DNA from: Kitasatospora kifunensis
GTDB taxonomy: Bacteria > Actinomycetota > Actinomycetes > Streptomycetales > Streptomycetaceae
NCBI RefSeq assembly: GCF_014203855.1
Contig: NZ_JACHJV010000001.1
Span: 3,534,001-3,598,000 of the forward strand
Direction: 5' to 3'
DNA: 64,000 bases
Part shown: in pieces, positions 29,252-39,227 of the stretch
Numbering within the stretch: position 1 is the stretch's first letter
Layout: every line of letters starts with the position of its first letter
The notes under the pieces: generated by a model
Database searches by the model: none
The model's input: the letters and a program-made list of their open reading frames with translations, nothing else
Told to the model about the DNA's origin: nothing
Made by a program: the position numbers and the translations under genes

Positions 29252-30535
29252 TCAGGCGTTCGGCGCCACCTTGGCCAGCCCGTTGATGATCCGGTCCATC
29301 GCGTCCCCGCCCTGCGGCTCCGTCAGGTTGGCCAGCAGCTTCAGCGTGAAGCGCATCAGCATCGGGTGGGTCAGCCCGCGCTGGGTGGCCAGCTGCATCA
29401 CCTTCGGGTTGCCGATCATCTTCACGAAGGCCCGGCCGAGCGTGTAGTAGCCGCCGTAGACCTCCTTGAGGGTGGCGGGGTAGGCGTGCAGCGCGCGCTC
29501 GCGCCCGCCGTCCGTCACCCGGGCGAACGCCTGCACGATGGTGCGCGCGGCGATCTGGCCCGACTCCATCGCGTACGCGATGCCCTCACCGTTGAACGGG
29601 TTGACCATGCCGCCGGCGTCGCCGACCAGCAGCAGCCCGCGGGTGTAGTGCGGCTGGCGGTTGAAGGCCATCGGCAGCGCGGCACCGCGGATCGGGTCGG
29701 TCATGTTCTCGGGGGTGTAGCCCCACTCGGCCGGCATGCTGGCGCACCAGGACTTGAGCACCTCGCGCCAGTCCAGCTCGCCGAAGGCGGGCGAGGAGTC
29801 GAGGATGCCCAGGCCCACATTGGAGGTGCCGTCACCCATGCCGAAGATCCAGCCGTAGCCGGGCAGCAGCTTCTTCTCGCCGCCACGGGTGTCCCACAGC
29901 TCCAGCCAGGACTCCAGGTAGTCGTCCGAGCTGCGCGGGGAGGTGAAGTAGGTGCGGTAGGCGACGCCCATCGGGCGGTCCTCGCGGCGGTGCAGGCCCA
30001 TCGCGAGCGAGAGGCGGGTGGAGTTGCCGTCGGCGGCCACCACCAGCGGGGCGCGGAAGACGACCTCGCGCTTGTCCACGCCCAACTTGGCCCTCACGCC
30101 CACGATCTTGTTGGTGCGCTCGTCCAGCACCGGGCCTGAGACGTTGCAGCGCTCGTAGAGCCGGGCGCCGGCCTTCTCGGCCTGACGGGCCAGCAGCTCG
30201 TCGAAGTCGGCCCGCTTGCGGACCAGTCCGTAGTCGGGGAAGGAGGACAGCTCCGGCCAGTCCAGCTCGAGCCGGACCCCGCCGCCGATGATCCGCAGGC
30301 CCTTGTTGTGCAGCCAACCGTTGCCGGTGGAGACGTCGATGCCCATGTCCACCAGCTGCTTGGTGGCGCGCGGGGTCAGACCGTCGCCGCAGACCTTCTC
30401 GCGCGGGAACTCGGTCTTCTCCAGCAGCAGGACGTCCAGGCCGGCCTGGGCCAGGTAGTAGGCGGTCGTCGCGCCCGCGGGACCGGCTCCGACCACGATG
30501 ACGTCAGCGGAGCTCTCGACGGCGGTCTCGGTCAC
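29252..30535 (-). CDS. Geranylgeranyl reductase family flavoprotein (likely menaquinone side-chain reductase)
   Basis: 427 residues. FAD motif VIVVGAGPAGATTAYYLAQ near residues 12-30, then EKTEFPREKVCGDGLTPRA, the hallmark of geranylgeranyl reductases, and GDAGGMVNPFNGEGIAYAME. Its position next to menG suggests it saturates isoprene units of menaquinone (MenJ-like role). The GTG at 30535 has GGAG about 9 nt upstream; extra upstream codons are not conserved. Confidence 0.88.
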   Translation of the reverse strand: MTETAVESSADVIVVGAGPAGATTAYYLAQAGLDVLLLEKTEFPREKVCGDGLTPRATKQLVDMGIDVSTGNGWLHNKGLRIIGGGVRLELDWPELSSFPDYGLVRKRADFDELLARQAEKAGARLYERCNVSGPVLDERTNKIVGVRAKLGVDKREVVFRAPLVVAADGNSTRLSLAMGLHRREDRPMGVAYRTYFTSPRSSDDYLESWLELWDTRGGEKKLLPGYGWIFGMGDGTSNVGLGILDSSPAFGELDWREVLKSWCASMPAEWGYTPENMTDPIRGAALPMAFNRQPHYTRGLLLVGDAGGMVNPFNGEGIAYAMESGQIAARTIVQAFARVTDGGRERALHAYPATLKEVYGGYYTLGRAFVKMIGNPKVMQLATQRGLTHPMLMRFTLKLLANLTEPQGGDAMDRIINGLAKVAPNA

Positions 30536-30645
30536 GGTGGGCACTCTCCTGGCACTACGGGACTGGCTGACGGTCCCGAGCAGTCTACGGCGCTTAACCC
30601 GGCGCCCCGGACCGGTCCGACGGCTCATCCGACAGGCTCGGAGGG

Positions 30646-31347
30646 TCAGTCCTTGGTGCCCCGGTGCAGCGCGACGATGCCGCCGGTGAGGTTGCGCCAG
30701 GCCACCTTGGTCCAGCCCGCCTCCTGCAGCTTGGCGGCCAGCGTGGGCTGGTCGGGCCAGGCGCGGATCGACTCGGCGAGGTAGACGTACGCGTCGGGGT
30801 TGCTGCTCACCTTGGTGGCCACCGGCGGCAGCGCGCGCATCAGGTACTCGGTGTAGACGGTGCGCAGCGGGGTCCAGGTGGGCGTGGAGAACTCGCAGAT
30901 CACCACCCGGCCGCCGGGCTTGGTGACCCGGTACAGCTCGCTGAGCGCCGCCTCGGTCCGGTGCACGTTGCGCAGCGCGAAGGAGATGGTCACCGCGTCG
31001 AACGAGTCGTCGGCGAACGGCAGTCGGGTCGCGTCACCGGCGGTCAGCGGCAGCTCGGGGTGGCGCTTCTTGCCCTCGCTGAGCATGCCGATCGAGAAGT
31101 CGCACGGGACGACCTTGGCGCCGGCCGCCACGAACGGCAGCGAGGAGGTGCCGGTACCGGCCCCGAGGTCGAGCACCAGGTCGCCGGGGCCCGCGCCGAC
31201 CGCCTCGGCCACCGCGCGGCGCCAGGTGCGGGCCTGGCCGAGCGAGAGGACGTCGTTGGTCAGGTCGTACTTGGCCGCGACGTCGTCGAACATGGCGGCG
31301 ACTTCATGGGGCTGCTTGTCCAGCGAGGCTCGGGTCACGGACCCCAT
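30646..31347 (-). CDS. menG: Demethylmenaquinone methyltransferase
   Basis: 233 residues, UbiE/MenG family. SAM motif [16 protein letters not shown] at about 57-71, motif [20 protein letters not shown] and [20 protein letters not shown] follow. Methylates demethylmenaquinone in the last step of menaquinone synthesis using S-adenosylmethionine. ATG at 31347 with AGGGTGA upstream. Upstream of the reductase on the same strand. Confidence 0.93.
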   Translation of the reverse strand: MGSVTRASLDKQPHEVAAMFDDVAAKYDLTNDVLSLGQARTWRRAVAEAVGAGPGDLVLDLGAGTGTSSLPFVAAGAKVVPCDFSIGMLSEGKKRHPELPLTAGDATRLPFADDSFDAVTISFALRNVHRTEAALSELYRVTKPGGRVVICEFSTPTWTPLRTVYTEYLMRALPPVATKVSSNPDAYVYLAESIRAWPDQPTLAAKLQEAGWTKVAWRNLTGGIVALHRGTKD

Positions 31348-31420
31348 TGTTCACCCTGGCGCGGCGCGGCAGGCCGCCGGGCTCGGCGAAACGCGCCGTG
31401 CGCCCTGGTGGCGGGGCCTG

Positions 31421-31999
31421 TCAGCGCAGCGCGCGGCGCCCGCCCTTGCGGCGGCGGCGCGAGCGCTTGCCGTGGGTTATCGCGGGCATCCCCTCCGCCA
31501 GCGCCTCGGTGGCCAGCGCCACGGTGGCCACCACCCGCGCGCGCCGGGTGTGCGCGCTGGTGGAGCGGTGGTGCCGGGTGATCCGCAGCACGCAGAGCAG
31601 GCAGAAGAGCAGCGCGATCGGCACGCTGATCTGCGCCAGCCGGACGCCGGCCGGCTGCGGGTAGTGCTCGTGGCAGGCCCGCACCGCGCCCGCGTCATCG
31701 GCGGCGTGCTCCAGGCAGATCGGGTCGCCGACCTTGACGTCGTCGGGCAGCGCGAGGTCGGTGGCGGTGCGCAGTTGGCCGCCCGCCAGGTACTTGACGC
31801 CGCTGTAGGTGGCGCTGCCGCCGGGGAGTTGGGTGATCGTGCCCTGGACCTGCACCGGGTCGGCGCCGATCTTGTCGGCCAGCTCGGTCTGGTGCCACCC
31901 CAACAGGCACATGCCGACCGCCAGCACGGCGCTGAGCACCGCCGCGAGGTACCAGCCTCGGCCGATCCTGGGGGCGGCGAGCACGGACGGGGATCGCAT
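31421..31999 (-). CDS. Hypothetical membrane protein
   Basis: 192 residues with two clear membrane helices (about 18-34 and 122-140), a ~85-residue extracytoplasmic loop with two cysteines between them, and a very basic C-terminal tail ending in an Arg/Lys-rich stretch. Family not recognised. It lies in the menaquinone neighbourhood on the same strand, 73 nt upstream of menG, but no role can be given. Confidence 0.7.
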   Translation of the reverse strand: MRSPSVLAAPRIGRGWYLAAVLSAVLAVGMCLLGWHQTELADKIGADPVQVQGTITQLPGGSATYSGVKYLAGGQLRTATDLALPDDVKVGDPICLEHAADDAGAVRACHEHYPQPAGVRLAQISVPIALLFCLLCVLRITRHHRSTSAHTRRARVVATVALATEALAEGMPAITHGKRSRRRRKGGRRALR

Positions 32000-32195
32000 G
32001 GGCTGGACTGACCTGGCTTCCCGTGAGGCATGTGGTGAGCAGACCCCTCACTCAGCCGGGGACAGCGAGCGGTGGGACCGATCGGGATCGTAACCGCTGA
32101 CCGGCCCTCAGGTCACGGCCAACCGGAATCAGAGCGGCCGCCCGACACCGGAGTTCGGGGACTGACGACCCCTCCACCCGTTGCCCCCGGGCGAC

Positions 32196-32786
32196 TCAGC
32201 GCCCCCGGAACACCAACCTACCGGCGAGTACCGTGCCCAGGCATTCGCCGGTCCCGCGATCGAAGATGGCGAAATCCGCCCGTCCGTCGACGGTCAGCGC
32301 CCCGTACGGCACCCCTTCGAACGCGAGGGTGTTCAGTGCGTGCGACGGTTCGAACGGGGTCAGCACCCGCAGCCCCGAGCGGCTCACCGCCGCCCGCACC
32401 TCCGGGCGCTCGAACGGGCCGGCCAGCGCCGTCGTGCCGTGCCGCAGCATCAACTGCAGCCCGCGCCGGGCGCTGCCGCCCAGGCCCCCGTACCACCCCG
32501 CCTCGACGCCGCCCGGCGGCAGCGGCCGGGGTTCGACGCCGAGCCCCTCGCGCGGGTCGGGGTGGTAGTGCCGCTCCAACAGCAGCGCGCCGCAGGGCTG
32601 CGCCTGCCCCGGCGTGAGCCTGGCCCCGGTCCACTCGCGCAGCCGGGCCTGCGGGTGGGCCGCCGCGAGCTCGACGTACGGGCCGAGCGCGGCGATCCGG
32701 TCGCCGCGCACCAGCACCGCCCCGTCCAAGATCGGCGGGGCGGTGTCGGAGGTGATCAGGAGGGTGACCCGGTGGAGTGTGAGCAC
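32196..32786 (-). CDS. Imidazolonepropionase-like (truncated amidohydrolase) protein
   Basis: 196 residues. It begins and ends like an amidohydrolase (TLLITSDTAPPILDGAVLVR; ADFAIFDRGTGECLGTVLAGRLVFRGR), the composite-domain strands. The central barrel with the metal-binding HxH is shortened and no catalytic histidine pair is visible. Starts GTG 1 nt after the mqnC stop, so it is co-translated with mqnC. A menaquinone link is suggested by position only. Confidence 0.7.
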   Translation of the reverse strand: MLTLHRVTLLITSDTAPPILDGAVLVRGDRIAALGPYVELAAAHPQARLREWTGARLTPGQAQPCGALLLERHYHPDPREGLGVEPRPLPPGGVEAGWYGGLGGSARRGLQLMLRHGTTALAGPFERPEVRAAVSRSGLRVLTPFEPSHALNTLAFEGVPYGALTVDGRADFAIFDRGTGECLGTVLAGRLVFRGR

Positions 32787-32787
32787 C

Positions 32788-34008
32788 TCAGTTGGTGGAG
32801 AGGATCTTCAGCTCCGGGTGCGCCGTGCCGCCCTCGATCGCGGTGGAGGCGATGTGCGAGGCGACCCGCGGGTCGACCGGGTCGTTGGCCGGGTCGTCCA
32901 GCACCCGCAGGTGCTCGTAGGTGGTGGAGCGCTGCGCCGGGACCCGACCCGCGGTGCGGATCAGGTGGATCAGCTCGGTCAGGTTGGAGCGGTGCTTGGC
33001 ACCGGCCGCCGAGACCACGTTCTCCTCCAGCATCACCGAGCCCAGGTCGTCCGCGCCGTAGTGCAGCGACAGTTGGCCGGCCTCCTTGCCGGTGGTCAGC
33101 CAGGAGCCCTGGATGTGCGCGATGTTGTCCAGGAAGAGCCTGGCGATCGCGATCATCCGCAGGTACTCGAAGACGGTCGCCTGGGTCGAGCCCTTGAGGT
33201 GGTTGTTCTGCGGCTGGTAGGTGTACGGGATGAACGCCCGGAAGCCGCCGGTGCGGTCCTGCACGTCGCGGATCATCCGCAGGTGCTCGATCCGCTCGGC
33301 GTTGGTCTCGCCGGTGCCCATCAGCATGGTGGAGGTGGACTCGACACCCAGCCGGTGCGCGGTCTCCATGATCTCCAGCCAGCGCTCGCCCGACTCCTTG
33401 AGCGGGGCGATCGCCTTGCGCGGGCGCTCCGGCAGCAGCTCGGCGCCGGCACCGGCGAAGGAGTCCAGGCCCGCCGTGTGGATCCGGGTGATCGCCTCCT
33501 CGATGGAGACGCCCGAGATCCGCGCCATGTGGTCGACCTCGGAGGCACCCAGCGAGTGGATCACCAGCTGCGGGAAGTCCGCCTTGATCGCGGAGAACGC
33601 GCGCTCGTAGTACTCCACCCCGTAGTCCGGGTGGTGGCCGCCCTGGAACATGATCTGGGTGCCGCCGAGCTCCACGGTCTCCGCGCAGCGGCGCAGGATC
33701 TCGTCCAGCTCGCGCGACCAACCCTTGTCGCTCTTCGGCGGCACGTAGAACGCGCAGAACTTGCACGCCGTCACACAGACGTTGGTGTAGTTGATGTTGC
33801 GTTCGATGATGTAGGTCGCGATGTGCTCGGTGCCCGCGTACCGGCGCCGGCGCACCGCGTCGGCCGCCGCGCCGAGCGCGTGCAGCGGCGCCGAGCGGTA
33901 GAGCTCCAGCGCCTCCTCGGCCGAGATCCGACCGCCGGCCGCCGCCCGGTCGAGGACGGCCTGCAGGTCGGTGCTGGGCGCGTCGAGAGTCGCTGCGGGC
34001 TCGGACAC
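32788..34008 (-). CDS. mqnC: Cyclic dehypoxanthinyl futalosine synthase (radical SAM)
   Basis: 406 residues. The radical SAM cluster ligands are C78, C82 and C85 ([16 protein letters not shown]), followed by the [17 protein letters not shown] region. Cyclises dehypoxanthine futalosine in the futalosine route to menaquinone. GTG start with GAAGG 7 nt upstream. mqnA lies on the same strand upstream; mqnB, mqnD and mqnE are not in the window. Confidence 0.95.
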   Translation of the reverse strand: MSEPAATLDAPSTDLQAVLDRAAAGGRISAEEALELYRSAPLHALGAAADAVRRRRYAGTEHIATYIIERNINYTNVCVTACKFCAFYVPPKSDKGWSRELDEILRRCAETVELGGTQIMFQGGHHPDYGVEYYERAFSAIKADFPQLVIHSLGASEVDHMARISGVSIEEAITRIHTAGLDSFAGAGAELLPERPRKAIAPLKESGERWLEIMETAHRLGVESTSTMLMGTGETNAERIEHLRMIRDVQDRTGGFRAFIPYTYQPQNNHLKGSTQATVFEYLRMIAIARLFLDNIAHIQGSWLTTGKEAGQLSLHYGADDLGSVMLEENVVSAAGAKHRSNLTELIHLIRTAGRVPAQRSTTYEHLRVLDDPANDPVDPRVASHIASTAIEGGTAHPELKILSTN

Positions 34009-34037
34009 CTGGCGGCCTTCTTTCTCTCCAGGGGTGG

Positions 34038-34065
34038 CCGGGGCAGCACTCTTGCCGTGCCCCGG
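34038..34065 (-). terminator. Hairpin between mqnA and mqnC
   Basis: CCGGGGCA pairs with TGCCCCGG across 12 nt, downstream of mqnA and just upstream of the mqnC start. It probably separates the two transcripts. Confidence 0.5.
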
Positions 34066-34162
34066 CGGTATGACCGGACCAGCCTACGCCAGCGGGTGGC
34101 GGCGGCTTCTCCCCCTGGTGGGGGAGGTTCGCGGGCTCGGGGGCAGCCCCGGGGCCGACAGC

Positions 34163-35203
<1,041 letters not shown>

Positions 35204-35247
35204 TCAGGTCCCTACAGACACCTCTGGTCGAGCCCGCGCCTGCGTGC

Positions 35248-35323
35248 TACGGTTTCATCCAGTTGCAGTTTGATTCCCCTTGCAGTACTTGAAGCCTGCG
35301 GAGCATGTAACCGCGGGCTTTTT
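35248..35323 (+). ncRNA. Candidate small RNA or terminator-bearing leader upstream of the cold-shock gene
   Basis: A -10-like TACGGT (35248-35253) is followed by about 40 nt and then a textbook intrinsic terminator. The stem is AAGCCTGCGG (35292-35301) with CCGCGGGCTT (35311-35320), ten pairs including one G-T, with a 9-nt loop and a T run. Such T-tailed hairpins are rare in this GC-rich genome. It could end a ~65-nt RNA or attenuate the cold-shock transcript. No homologous RNA family was recognised. Confidence 0.45.
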
Positions 35324-35403
35324 GTAGTTTTTCAGCATTGCAGCATTATGCGAAAAACTCCGGGCCCACTCCGGAGGCGGGGCGATCAGCGCAGCGGACC
35401 GGC

Positions 35404-35420
35404 TACCACACGGTGTGGTA
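35404..35420. promoter_or_regulatory. Perfect 17-nt palindrome in the cold-shock leader
   Basis: TACCACAC-G-GTGTGGTA, 30 nt upstream of the csp start codon. It could be an operator or an RNA hairpin close to the ribosome site AAGGAG. Confidence 0.55.
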
Positions 35421-35449
35421 ACCAATACGTCCCTCGCAAGGAGAACGGC

Positions 35450-35653
35450 ATGGCCACGGGAACCGTCAAGTGGTTCAACGCTGAGAAGGGCTTCGGCTTC
35501 ATCGCCCAGGAGGGCGGCGGCCCCGACGTCTTCGTCCACTACTCCGCCATCAACGCGAACGGTTTCCGCTCGCTGGAGGAGAACCAGCAGGTCACCTTCG
35601 ACGTTACCCAGGGCCCGAAGGGCCCGCAGGCGGAGAACGTCACCACCGTCTGA
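35450..35653 (+). CDS. Cold-shock protein (CspA family)
   Basis: 67 residues, a single cold-shock domain with the RNP1 motif GFGFI and RNP2 VFVHYSAI, starting [18 protein letters not shown]. Binds single-stranded RNA/DNA and acts as an RNA chaperone. ATG with AAGGAG 6 nt upstream. The leader is unusually rich in structure and AT. Followed by a strong hairpin. Confidence 0.96.
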   Translation: MATGTVKWFNAEKGFGFIAQEGGGPDVFVHYSAINANGFRSLEENQQVTFDVTQGPKGPQAENVTTV

Positions 35654-35747
35654 CCTCTGTCTCTGCTGACTGATCGCTCAGGCCCCGGCCACCGCCGGGT
35701 CCACCCGTGGCCCTCCCCGGGCCGCCGAGCATGACACGCAAGACCAA

Positions 35748-35780
35748 GGGGGCCCGCCGCGCATCGACCGGCGGGCCCCC
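35748..35780 (+). terminator. Terminator of the cold-shock gene
   Basis: GGGGGCCCGCCG pairs with CGGCGGGCCCCC, loop 9 nt, about 95 nt after the csp stop. Confidence 0.7.
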
Positions 35781-35897
35781 TGCCGTTCCCGGCCGGGTCC
35801 GACTGCCGGGCTTGAGTTCATGGCGCGTCAACTCCCGTGCACACTCCGGGCGTGCGCCCCACGGCCCGTCGGCGCTTCCGGGCGTCTTGTGGGCACG

Positions 35898-35939
35898 GCG
35901 CGGACCCGGAGCCGTCCTGCTCGCTCCGGGTCCGCGCCG
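35898..35939. terminator. Long hairpin between csp and the symporter gene
   Basis: GGCGCGGACCCGGAGC pairs perfectly over 16 nt with GCTCCGGGTCCGCGCC, 10-nt loop. It lies 70 nt beyond the symporter stop and may end transcription from either side. Confidence 0.65.
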
Positions 35940-35950
35940 CGGCGTCTCTC

Positions 35951-35986
35951 GTGCCGTCCTTGGTGCTGTCCTTCGTGCCGTCCTTC
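35951..35986. repeat. Three tandem 12-nt units
   Basis: GTGCCGTCCTTG, GTGCTGTCCTTC and GTGCCGTCCTTC in direct succession, in the spacer next to the hairpin. Short and imperfect; no function evident. Apart from this and the two hairpins the 355-nt gap 35654-36008 is unremarkable. Confidence 0.6.
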
Positions 35987-36008
35987 GGGCCGCTGATGCC
36001 GTGTCGGG

Positions 36009-37367
36009 TCAGACGGCGGCCGGCACCTGCTCGCCCTTCGCCTGGGCCGGCACCGCGGCAGCGTCGGCCTCGTACAGCTCGCGGCTGGTCGGGGAGTTGT
36101 AGGCCACCAGGTCCAGGGTCTTCTCGCGGGCCGAGACCAGGATCGGGACGACGACCTGACCGGCGACGTTGGTCGCGGTGCGCATCATGTCCAGGATCGG
36201 GTCGATGGCCAGCAGCAGGCCCACGCCCTCCAGCGGCAGGCCCAGGGTGGACAGGGTCAGGGTCAGCATCACGATGGCGCCGGTGAGGCCGGCGGTGGCC
36301 GCCGAACCGATCACCGAGACGAAGGCGATCAGCAGGTAGTCGCCGACCCCGAGGTGGATGCCGTAGACCTGGGCGACGAAGATCGCGGCGATCGAGGGGT
36401 AGATCGCGGCGCAGCCATCCATCTTGGTGGTGGCGCCGAACGGCACCGCGAAGCTCGCGTACTCACGCGGAACGCCCAGGCGCTCGGTGACCCGACGGGT
36501 GACCGGCAGGGTGCCGACCGAGGAGCGGGAGACGAAGGCGAGCTGGATCGCGGGCCAGGCGCCCTGGAAGAAGCGCACCGGGTTCAGGCCGCCGACGAAG
36601 CGCAGCAGCAGCGAGTAGACGACGAACAGGACCAGGGCGCAGCCGACGTAGATGTCGGCGGTGAAGGTGGCCATCGGGCGCAGCAGGTCCCAGCCGTACT
36701 TGGCGACCGACTTGCCGATCAGGCCCAGGGTGCCCAGCGGGGCGAGGCGGATGACCCACCACAGCGCGGTCTGCACCAGTTCGAGCACCGACTCGTTCAG
36801 CTTGAGCACCGGCGCGGCCTTCTCGCCGGCCTTGAGGATGGCGGCGCCGGCCACCACCGCGAGGAAGACGATCTGCAGCACGTTCACCTTGAGGAAGGCG
36901 TCCGCGATGTTGGTCGGGATGATGCCGGTCAGGAAGTCGACCCAGGAGCCGGAGTCCGCGGGGGCCTTGAGCCCGGTGGTGGAGAGGTTGGTGCCGTGAC
37001 CCGGGTTGGTGAGCAGACCGATCGTCAGGCCGATGGAGACCGCGATCAGGCTGGTGATCCCGAACCAGAGCAGGGTGCGCGCGGCGAGCCGGGCGGCGTT
37101 GGTGACGTTCCGCAGGTTGGCGATCGAGACCACGATCGCGGTGAAGACCAGCGGCGGCACGGCCAGCTTGAGCAGCTGGACGAAGGTCTTGCCGATGGTG
37201 TCGAGCGTGGTGCTCAGCCAGGAGACGTCGTTCTGCCGGGCGATGAAGCCGAGCACGACACCGAGCACCAGGCCGGCGACGATCTGCACCCAGAAGGGGG
37301 TGCGGCGCAGCCGGCTGAGGGCAGAAGGCGTGGGGCCTACGGGCGTTGAAGCAGTGGGGGCGGACAT
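36009..37367 (-). CDS. Dicarboxylate/glutamate:cation symporter (DAACS family)
   Basis: 452 residues with the DAACS topology. Signatures: PFWVQIVAGLVLGVVLGF at the start, SRSSVGTLPVTRRV (the serine-rich hairpin loop) and ATTKMDGCAAIYP with GDYLLIAFVSVIGSAATAGL. Imports C4-dicarboxylates or glutamate with protons or sodium. Single gene on the minus strand. The N-terminal ATG follows a G-rich stretch. Confidence 0.9.
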   Translation of the reverse strand: MSAPTASTPVGPTPSALSRLRRTPFWVQIVAGLVLGVVLGFIARQNDVSWLSTTLDTIGKTFVQLLKLAVPPLVFTAIVVSIANLRNVTNAARLAARTLLWFGITSLIAVSIGLTIGLLTNPGHGTNLSTTGLKAPADSGSWVDFLTGIIPTNIADAFLKVNVLQIVFLAVVAGAAILKAGEKAAPVLKLNESVLELVQTALWWVIRLAPLGTLGLIGKSVAKYGWDLLRPMATFTADIYVGCALVLFVVYSLLLRFVGGLNPVRFFQGAWPAIQLAFVSRSSVGTLPVTRRVTERLGVPREYASFAVPFGATTKMDGCAAIYPSIAAIFVAQVYGIHLGVGDYLLIAFVSVIGSAATAGLTGAIVMLTLTLSTLGLPLEGVGLLLAIDPILDMMRTATNVAGQVVVPILVSAREKTLDLVAYNSPTSRELYEADAAAVPAQAKGEQVPAAV

Positions 37368-37871
37368 GGCAGTGCGGCTCCGGGGGGCAGGGCGAGGGCA
37401 GGACGGGGAACGAAGGGAGGAAGGGGAGAAGCAGGCGACGCACCGGACTTGTCCAGATCTTGACCGGTCTTGACCAACGGTCAGCTCAGAGAAGTTCGCG
37501 GGATTCGCGGGAAGGTGCGCCGCCTAGCTACAGCTCGGAACGCGACACGCGCCGCGGCAGGCGTCCGCCGCACCACCGGCGCCCAGGCGAGGCGGCATCG
37601 ACGGCAGCGCGCACGGCATGAGCGGGCCGCTCATGTCCTGCTGCCGGAGTGCGCCTGGGGTGGTCATGCTCGACACATTAACAGTAAAGATTTGAGATCT
37701 TCAAAGTACTTGTTTGACATGTGGACGGCACGAGACCGGCACACGTGATCACCAACCAGCTTGACCGACTGTCGGTTATACGTATAACTTGACTGCTCCC
37801 CGCCCTCCTCATGCCCCATGCCATCGCCCTTGTCATCGCGCATGTCATCCGCCACTGCCCGGGAGACCCCC
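37368..37871. other. Regulatory gap between symporter and MFS genes
   Basis: About 500 nt between divergent genes. The central part (37670-37800) is AT-rich. It contains a TTTGA-N5-TCAAA dyad near 37690 and a promoter/operator at 37761-37788. The remainder shows nothing recognisable. Confidence 0.6.
37761..37788 (+). promoter_or_regulatory. Promoter with overlapping perfect palindrome
   Basis: TTGACC (37761-37766), 16-nt spacer, TATAAC (37783-37788). The 14-nt perfect palindrome GTTATACGTATAAC (37775-37788) covers the -10, a typical repressor position for GntR- or MarR-like proteins. It faces the MFS gene. Confidence 0.55.
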
Positions 37872-39089
37872 GTGGGCTACCTCGCCCTGCTCCGCGCCCC
37901 CCATGTGACCCGGCTCCTGCTCGGCACCCTGCTCGGCCGCCTGCCGGCCGGGATGACCGCGCTCGTCATCGCCCTGGCCCTGCGCGACGCCGGAGCGCCG
38001 TACAGCAGGATCGGACTGGCCACCGCCGCCTACGCGATCTCCGCGGCGATCGGCGGCCCGGTGCTCGGCCGGATCGTCGACCGCACCGGGCAGCCCCGGG
38101 TGCTGATCTGCGCCGCCGTGGTCGCCGGGTTCGGCTACGCGCTGCTCGCCCTCGCGCCCGGCAACGCCGGGGCGGCGATCGGCGGCGCCGCGATCGCGGG
38201 CCTGGCCATGCCCCCGCTCGAGCCCTGCCTGCGCGCCCTGTGGCCCGACGTGGTCGCCGAGGAACAGCTCGACACCGCCTACGCCTTCGACTCCGCCTCG
38301 CAGCAGATCCTCTACGTCGCGGGCCCGCTCGCCGTGGCCGCACTCGCCGCGGCCGCCAGCCCGATCGCCGCCCTGTGGACCGCCGCAGGCCTCGGCCTGG
38401 CCGGCGCCCTGGTGGTCGCCACCGCGGGTCCGGCCCGCCGCTGGCAGGCCCCGCCCCGCGAACACGGCGCCGGCCTGCTCGGCCCGCTGCGCTCCCCCGG
38501 TCTGGTGCTGCTGCTGATCGGCCTGGCCGGCGCGGGCTGGACGGTCGGCGCGCAGAACGTGCTCTTCATCGCCTACGCCGAGCGCCACCCGCACCAACTG
38601 CCGGGCGGCGCCGGCCTGCTGCTCGCGCTGGCCGCGCTGGCCGGCCTGCTCGGCGCGCTCGGCTACGGCGCCGTTCGCTGGCGCAGCACCACCGCCACCC
38701 GCACCTGGGCGATCGCCCTGGCGATGGCCGTCTGCTACCTCCCGCTGCTGCTCCTGCCCTCCCCCGGTCCGATGACGGTCCTCGCCTTCGTCTCCGGCCT
38801 GGGCCTGGCCCCCCTGCTCGCCGCCGCCTTCGTGCTGGTCGCCGAGCTGGCCCCGACCGGCACGGTGACCGAGGCCTTCGCCTGGCTGGTCACCCTCTTC
38901 GCCACCGGCAACGCGCTCGGCTACGCCGTCTCCGGCGCGCTGGCCGGCAACTCGCTGACGTCGGTGGCGTACTGCTCGGTCGGCGGCATCGCCCTCGGCG
39001 GGCTGCTGCTCTTCGCCGCCCGCCGCCGCCTGCAACCGGTGGCCACGGCGCGGGACGCGGAGCCGGTGGCGGCGAGCCTGGCGGGATGA
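37872..39089 (+). CDS. MFS transporter
   Basis: 405 residues from the GTG at 37872, which has GGGAG 6 nt upstream; in-frame ATGs at 37818 and 37842 lack a ribosome site but cannot be excluded. Some 12 hydrophobic helices; the VLGRIVDRTGQPRVL stretch is the MFS loop 2-3 motif. Probably an exporter; substrate unknown. The stop overlaps the start of a hydrolase remnant (ATGA). Likely controlled by the palindrome upstream. Confidence 0.85.
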   Translation: MGYLALLRAPHVTRLLLGTLLGRLPAGMTALVIALALRDAGAPYSRIGLATAAYAISAAIGGPVLGRIVDRTGQPRVLICAAVVAGFGYALLALAPGNAGAAIGGAAIAGLAMPPLEPCLRALWPDVVAEEQLDTAYAFDSASQQILYVAGPLAVAALAAAASPIAALWTAAGLGLAGALVVATAGPARRWQAPPREHGAGLLGPLRSPGLVLLLIGLAGAGWTVGAQNVLFIAYAERHPHQLPGGAGLLLALAALAGLLGALGYGAVRWRSTTATRTWAIALAMAVCYLPLLLLPSPGPMTVLAFVSGLGLAPLLAAAFVLVAELAPTGTVTEAFAWLVTLFATGNALGYAVSGALAGNSLTSVAYCSVGGIALGGLLLFAARRRLQPVATARDAEPVAASLAG

Positions 39090-39214
39090 GGCAGACCAAC
39101 GAGCCCGCCGCCGACACCTTCTTCGCCGAGGGCGCGTTCACCCCGCAGATCACCCGCGCGGCGCTGAGCACCTTCGACGCACCGGCGCTGATCCTGGCCG
39201 GCGAACTCGACTGA
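39086..39214 (+). pseudogene. Fragment of an alpha/beta hydrolase
   Basis: 42 codons: after an ATG overlapping the MFS stop, TRAALSTFDAPALILAGELD resembles the strand-6/acid segment of alpha/beta hydrolases (PVLLLAGELD-like), then TGA. The catalytic Ser part and the terminal His part are both missing. It looks like what is left of a deleted gene; a genuine 42-residue peptide is less likely. Confidence 0.5.
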
Positions 39215-39227
39215 GACCACCGAGCGC

